Shown: piece by piece, positions 6,253 to 6,932 of the stretch
How positions within the stretch are numbered: position 1 is the stretch's first letter
Layout of the letters: the number at the start of each line of letters is the position of its first letter
Assembly: GCA_005798965.1 (NCBI GenBank)
Contig: SYIB01000193.1
Location: 1-6,932, forward strand
DNA from: Planctomycetia bacterium
GTDB lineage: Bacteria; Planctomycetota; Phycisphaerae; Phycisphaerales; SM1A02
Reading direction: 5' to 3'
Length of the DNA stretch: 6,932 nt
Position numbers and translations under genes: made by a program
Notes under the pieces: model-generated
Database searches by the model: none
Told to the model about the DNA's origin: nothing
What the model saw: only the letters and a program-made list of their open reading frames with translations

Positions 6253-6266
6253 GGCCACGGGTGGCC
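6253..6266. promoter_or_regulatory. Inverted repeat in the divergent intergenic region, candidate operator
   Basis: GGCCAC (6253-6258) and GTGGCC (6261-6266) form a perfect 6-bp inverted repeat with a 2-bp centre. It lies 30 bp before the DUF481 start and 19 bp upstream of the -35-like element of the Cys-rich gene, where a regulator could act on either side. A GC-rich repeat of this size can occur by chance in such DNA. It does not match metalloregulator operators that I know, such as those of CueR. Confidence 0.3.
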
Positions 6267-6285
6267 TCGCACCCCAGACCCGACC

Positions 6286-6289
6286 GGAG
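6286..6289 (+). promoter_or_regulatory. Ribosome binding site of the DUF481 gene
   Basis: GGAG lies seven bases before the ATG at 6297 and four before the adjacent ATG at 6294. The spacing favours the second of the two tandem start codons. Confidence 0.5.
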
Positions 6290-6296
6290 CCCGATG

Positions 6297-6932
6297 ATGA
6301 CTCGCTGCCTTGTCCTGATCGCCGCGTTGCTCGCTGCACCAGTGGCCTTCGCCGATGCCCTGGCGCTCGTCCAGGCCCAGCCCACGCCGCCCCAGTCCGA
6401 AGTGAAGCTCTCCAACGGAGAGACCCTCAAGGGCGAAGTCACCAAGCAGGATGCCAACGGCATCGTGCTCAAGCACCCGGTGCTGGGCGACATCGCGCTT
6501 CGACCAGACCAGTTCACCGAGGTGAAGGCCATCGAGCCGCCGGCGCCGGCCTCGCCTTGGAAGTCCTACATCAACGCGTCGATCTCGGGGGTGCAGTCGA
6601 CCAACGACACCCTGGACATCCGTTTTGCCGGCGGCACGGCCTACAAGGAGGACGGCTGGCTCTTCCAGGTCGACGCCCAGTGGTACTACCGCTCGAACAC
6701 CGGCGATGCGCAGGACAACAACATCCTGGCCACGCAGATCCTTGAGCGCGACCTCGGCGAGAGCCGCTGGACGATCTTCGAGAAGACCCAGTACGAGTAC
6801 GACGAGTTCCAGTCGTGGAAGCAGCGCTACAGCGTCTTCGGCGGGGTCGGCTACCGGCTCTACACCGAGAAGCCCCTTGAACTGACGCCCCGAATCGGTT
6901 TCGGTGCCACGCGCGAAGAAGGCACGAGCGAC
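6297..6932 (+). CDS. DUF481-family outer-membrane beta-barrel protein, N-terminal part
   Basis: An open frame of 212 codons runs off the right edge with no stop. Residues 1-19 are a signal peptide (MTRCLVLIAALLAAPVAFA, cleavage before Asp20). Residues 35-78 form a small beta-rich segment (VKLSNGETLKGEVTKQD, then IVLKHPVLGDIALRPDQF) that I recall as frequent before DUF481 barrels in planctomycetes. From about residue 96, strands with alternating polar and aromatic residues begin (TLDIRFAGG, WLFQVDAQWYY, TIFEKTQYEY, YSVFGGVGYRLY, LTPRIGFGATRE), as in DUF481 proteins. The exact function of this family is unknown; members are predicted outer-membrane barrels. The ATG at 6297 is preferred for ribosome-site spacing, though 6294 is nearly equal. 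It is transcribed away from the pump locus and shares its short promoter region, so a functional link is possible but not shown. I could not pick out a convincing plus-strand promoter. Confidence 0.85.
   Translation, partial: MTRCLVLIAALLAAPVAFADALALVQAQPTPPQSEVKLSNGETLKGEVTKQDANGIVLKHPVLGDIALRPDQFTEVKAIEPPAPASPWKSYINASISGVQSTNDTLDIRFAGGTAYKEDGWLFQVDAQWYYRSNTGDAQDNNILATQILERDLGESRWTIFEKTQYEYDEFQSWKQRYSVFGGVGYRLYTEKPLELTPRIGFGATREEGTSD

Noticed and set aside
6200..6532. N-terminal extension of the Cys-rich protein to 6532
   Set aside because: It would translate antisense DUF481 sequence and the promoter region, and would bury the clear signal peptide that begins at 6199.
5009..6745. Plus-strand open frame of 578 codons across the channel, Cys-rich and DUF481 genes
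   Set aside because: It crosses the antisense of two signal-peptide genes, the intergenic region and the DUF481 gene in another frame, with low-complexity content and no recognisable motif.

Overview
This is a strongly GC-rich, gene-dense bacterial window, most plausibly from Planctomycetota (Phycisphaerae-like). The assignment rests on composition, on the style of the DUF481 outer-membrane protein at the right end, and on recalled similarity of the permease and adaptor motifs to planctomycete proteins. No database search supports it.

From right to left, the minus strand carries one compact locus of seven genes. It starts with a small secreted Cys-rich protein (6199-5753) whose start codon has no Shine-Dalgarno sequence and sits just after a promoter-like element, so it may be read from a leaderless mRNA. 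A 78-bp gap holding a strong hairpin follows. Next come five genes joined by four identical ATGA stop/start overlaps: a TolC-type outer-membrane factor that may be a lipoprotein (5674-4340), an HlyD/MacA-type membrane-fusion protein (4343-3150), a MacB/LolD-type ABC ATPase (3153-2467) and two different FtsX-type permeases (2470-1316 and 1319-159). After 36 bp a small lipoprotein with a His-rich cluster begins (122 to the left edge, incomplete).

Together the five coupled genes specify all parts of a tripartite efflux pump: energy from the ATPase, an inner-membrane permease heterodimer, a periplasmic adaptor and an outer-membrane channel. The flanking Cys-rich and His-rich exported proteins suggest that the cargo or inducer is a transition metal such as copper or zinc. 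That is inference, not shown by the sequence.

On the plus strand, divergent from the locus across about 95 bp, is the beginning of a DUF481-family outer-membrane beta-barrel protein (6297 to the right edge, incomplete). The shared intergenic region has a 6-2-6 inverted repeat and the promoter-like element for the minus strand. The ATPase is unusual: several near-invariant residues around its signature motif, Walker B and D-loop are changed, either real divergence or local sequence error. I saw no tRNA, rRNA, CRISPR array or insertion sequence, and no gene-free stretch over 100 bp.
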